From: Monarcha castaneiventris obscurior | Lineage: Eukaryota; Chordata; Aves; Passeriformes; Monarchidae | Length of the DNA stretch: 64,000 nucleotides | Direction: 5' to 3' | NCBI GenBank assembly: GCA_026261815.1 | Contig: JAMPIT010000258.1 | Coordinates: forward strand, 12,453,501 to 12,517,500 | Part shown: positions 61,466 through 64,000 of the stretch, one piece after another | Layout: every line of letters starts with the position of its first letter | Numbering within the stretch: the stretch's first letter is position 1 | Translations under genes and position numbers: made by a program | Notes under the pieces: generated by a model | Seen by the model: only the letters and a program-made list of their open reading frames with translations | Databases searched by the model: none | What the model was told of the DNA's origin: nothing

Positions 61466-64000
61466 ACTTAATGCAACTGACCAACAACTGCAGCTGTGCA
61501 AATGTGAACAAACCACTTCTTGGAGTCACAGTTCCTCTTCTGTGGGTTGGACATAAATTTCCTTCACTACCTTAAGTTACAACACTAAGAGCAATCATTC
61601 TGTTCACAACAGGTATATGTTCTAGACAAAAGGCTGAATAAATTCCAAGTTAGGGAGAGAGTATTTGGAAAGTCAAGATGCTAAATATTGTTTACAGAAA
61701 TACCTACTTTTCATAAAAATTCTTTTAATTCATGAATGGCAATGTTTTACATAGGAACAATTATTTTCTTATTCAATGATAGACAGAACTGTGATGTAGC
61801 CCAATGAAGCTGTTTTGTTCAAAATAATCTGTGATGAGCAATAATTAATCTACTATTTTTTTTCAAACATCGTTCAGTCTCGTTCATAGTGCAAGAATCA
61901 CTTTTTTTTTTCCCTCTGGTAAACTGTATCTGTCCACTCAGGAACATCTTTAACAGATTTTTCAAGAGACTAATAGCTTTGGGCAGTCCCCCTTGTTTTG
62001 CTGGCCTTGTATCCTGGGTATTTAGCATATGCACATCTTAGCAAATTGTGGATGATCTTAAAAGCTATGGCTTATTTGACTATCTAGGGGCAAATCAAAT
62101 GGATCTGGCCCAAAAAGACACAGCCCCAGGTTTCTCCTGCACAGATGTTTGGTGTTCATTGTGTTGGATAGATGCAGTTTGGAGGTGGATATTAAAAGCA
62201 CTGACACATTAAACCCTTTTTGCTCCTTTTAAGACAAGTTGCTGGCTGATTGAGGTGTCACAATACAATTGAATTTCTTCACTTCAGGATACAGATAAGT
62301 TGAACACGGACAGATTAAATCTCTGTCTCAATAATTTGTAAAAAGGAAAAATTATGAGAAATTAAGACGAGAGGTGTTGCTATTATTTAGGAGCGATTTT
62401 TAATCTTAGATATATACAGTAATATTTAGTTTTTCTCTATGGTAGGAGATGTCTCTTGACATTTCTAAATTAAAAAGTCAGTATCTTACATTAACTGAGC
62501 AGTAACACATAGCTACAAAGGAGAATTTTTGCCTTTTGCTATATTTGTCCTAATGTTCAACATATAACCTGCTATGGACTCCAAAGTCATAATTTTTGCA
62601 CTTATAAAATGGAAACATCCATAACACAGAGAGCTGAAATCTCAATGCTGTGCTTCACCAGCTTTTTAGTGTATAATCCTTGCACTCCAAAAGACAGATT
62701 GTTCAGTAAAAGACATAGTTGTATGTGGGATGGAAAAATCAAGTAAGGGGTGTTTCAAATCCCCAAGTGCTTTGCTAGTGAAGGCTAATTTATGTAGTCA
62801 GTTAATTATCTAAGGGAATCTGATGAAATATAACTTCACTTCAACTCACTCTTTAAAAATCAAGATCCTAAATGTAGTTCTCTTCTTTCTTGATTTTTAG
62901 ATTTTATTCTGAGGCTGCAAACAAAACTAAAAAAAAAAAAAAGCAAACAAAAAACCAAAAAACCCAGCAGTCAATAAAATATTCTGCACAAATTATGTGA
63001 ATTTTTCATTAATTTACTCTGAATGAAGGATGGAGGGCACTGGCTTTGAATAAAACATATGAGCTGGTGATTAATCAAATCCCTTTTCTGATGGAAGCAA
63101 TAATCTGTCTGGAACCTGAAGGGTATACAAGGACAAAAATGAATGCAGTGAAGAAAGTAGTATTCCCAGTCTGAAAGCATCTAACACTGAGTTATTCAGG
63201 GAGAAAAAAAAGAATATATTTTGTCTTTGAAAAAGGATTCATAAATTAAGGTTATCTTTGGAGTAGACAACATTAGATATATGTGACCACTGTAGTAATT
63301 TAGAGAATTTAACTCTCTATCATTCAGTTGATCATTTGAGTAAAACTCTTTCTACTAAACACAATACACCTTTCTTAATTTTATTTTTGTATTTTTTATT
63401 TTTTAGTATGTCAGTGTTAATCAATTATAACCATATTTGAATCAGTTATTCCCTGTAATTCCCCTGCATTTTGTAGTACGTACTATTTGTTTGTCTACTA
63501 CTTAAACTCCTATGTATCATATATGAAACCTGTACTGCAGTATAAGCCAATGAACACTTTCATTTTAGCATCTGTTATTGAGTGTTTTCCTCTAATCTTA
63601 GAATATTAGCAGTTTGGAAATTAACACCAACAGGAAACCAGATTTTGCAATAGCCAAAACCAGAATTACTATAATAAATCCATCTTTTATAGAAAATAGG
63701 AAATAAATCACAATTAACTAGATGTAGTGGTGCCACATTATTCATAAATGAATATGAATTTCCATAAGTATAAGAGAAGGTTGTGTATTTCCAGGACATT
63801 ACAACTTCCTTTAAAATTTTTATTCCATAGGAGGTGGTCAGCTACATAAACCAGTTGAAGGAAACATATTAATTTGTTAAATTAATATGAGTGTAGCTGA
63901 AGTTATTTGTGTGCTTAAGTAACTTGCTGGATTCAAAAACTGAACCATATGCATTTCATATAGAGCTTGTACAAAAAGAAATTCCTTATTCTATCCCACC
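61466..64000. other. AT-rich unique non-coding sequence
   Basis: An A14 run at 62929-62942 begins an A/C-rich stretch to about 62,968. Short frames (61819-62034, 62971-63180, 63575-63799, all minus) are unassigned. Nothing else recognised up to the window end. Confidence 0.55.

Noticed and set aside
1..64000. CRISPR arrays, operons, insertion sequences, phage or other prokaryotic systems
   Set aside because: No spaced direct repeats, no dense long coding frames and no ribosome-binding-site context; the CR1 content marks the DNA as avian nuclear.
1..64000. tRNA, rRNA, snRNA or retroviral (LTR) elements
   Set aside because: No internal promoter box pair, conserved RNA core, paired terminal repeats or retroviral coding motif was recognised by eye; a covariance-model and LTR search would be the decisive test.

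Overview
This 64 kb window looks like non-coding nuclear DNA from a bird. The diagnosis rests on several CR1 LINE copies: 5'-truncated, ending in tandem ATTCTATG-type octamers, and carrying the 3' sequence (GGAAGGGACC or its complement) that dominates avian genomes. At least three CR1 age classes are visible: fairly intact copies at 15.5, 28.1 and 30 kb; a different, moderately intact family at 53.4 kb; and heavily decayed older relics at 13.8-14.6 kb and 42.8 kb. No prokaryotic gene architecture, CRISPR array, rRNA, tRNA or viral gene was recognised.

Layout. 1-8.4 kb is AT-rich unique sequence with short microsatellites and two weak, possibly once-coding or ancient-repeat stretches (6.6-6.9 and 7.1-7.7 kb). 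8.4-9.8 kb is a conspicuous GC-rich island. Its centre is a minisatellite of 21 full units plus a partial one: 18 units of 24 bp and 3 of 22 bp. 9.8-13.8 kb is AT-rich and holds a pentanucleotide microsatellite. 13.8-16.5 kb holds two CR1 elements in the same orientation, one ancient and one younger; the younger keeps a recognisable piece of reverse transcriptase. 16.5-28 kb is unique sequence with homopurine, C/A-rich and GTT tracts. 28-30.5 kb holds two CR1 copies in opposite orientations. 30.5-53 kb is mostly featureless and AT-rich, with small CR1 fragments at 37.4, 42.8 and 45.2 kb and A-tracts at 37.3 and 48.8 kb. 53.4 kb has another CR1, 56.2-56.5 kb a small cluster of tandem repeats, and 61.4 kb a short CR1 tail.

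No protein-coding gene can be supported. Open frames outside repeats are about 60-125 codons, many overlap on both strands, none has a recognisable domain, and I could not delimit exons with confidence. The longest frames (up to 262 codons) are an artefact of the minisatellite, whose 24 bp unit contains no stop codon in most frames. The window is best read as intergenic sequence or the inside of a very large intron. Regulatory elements may exist but cannot be identified from one sequence without cross-species alignment.
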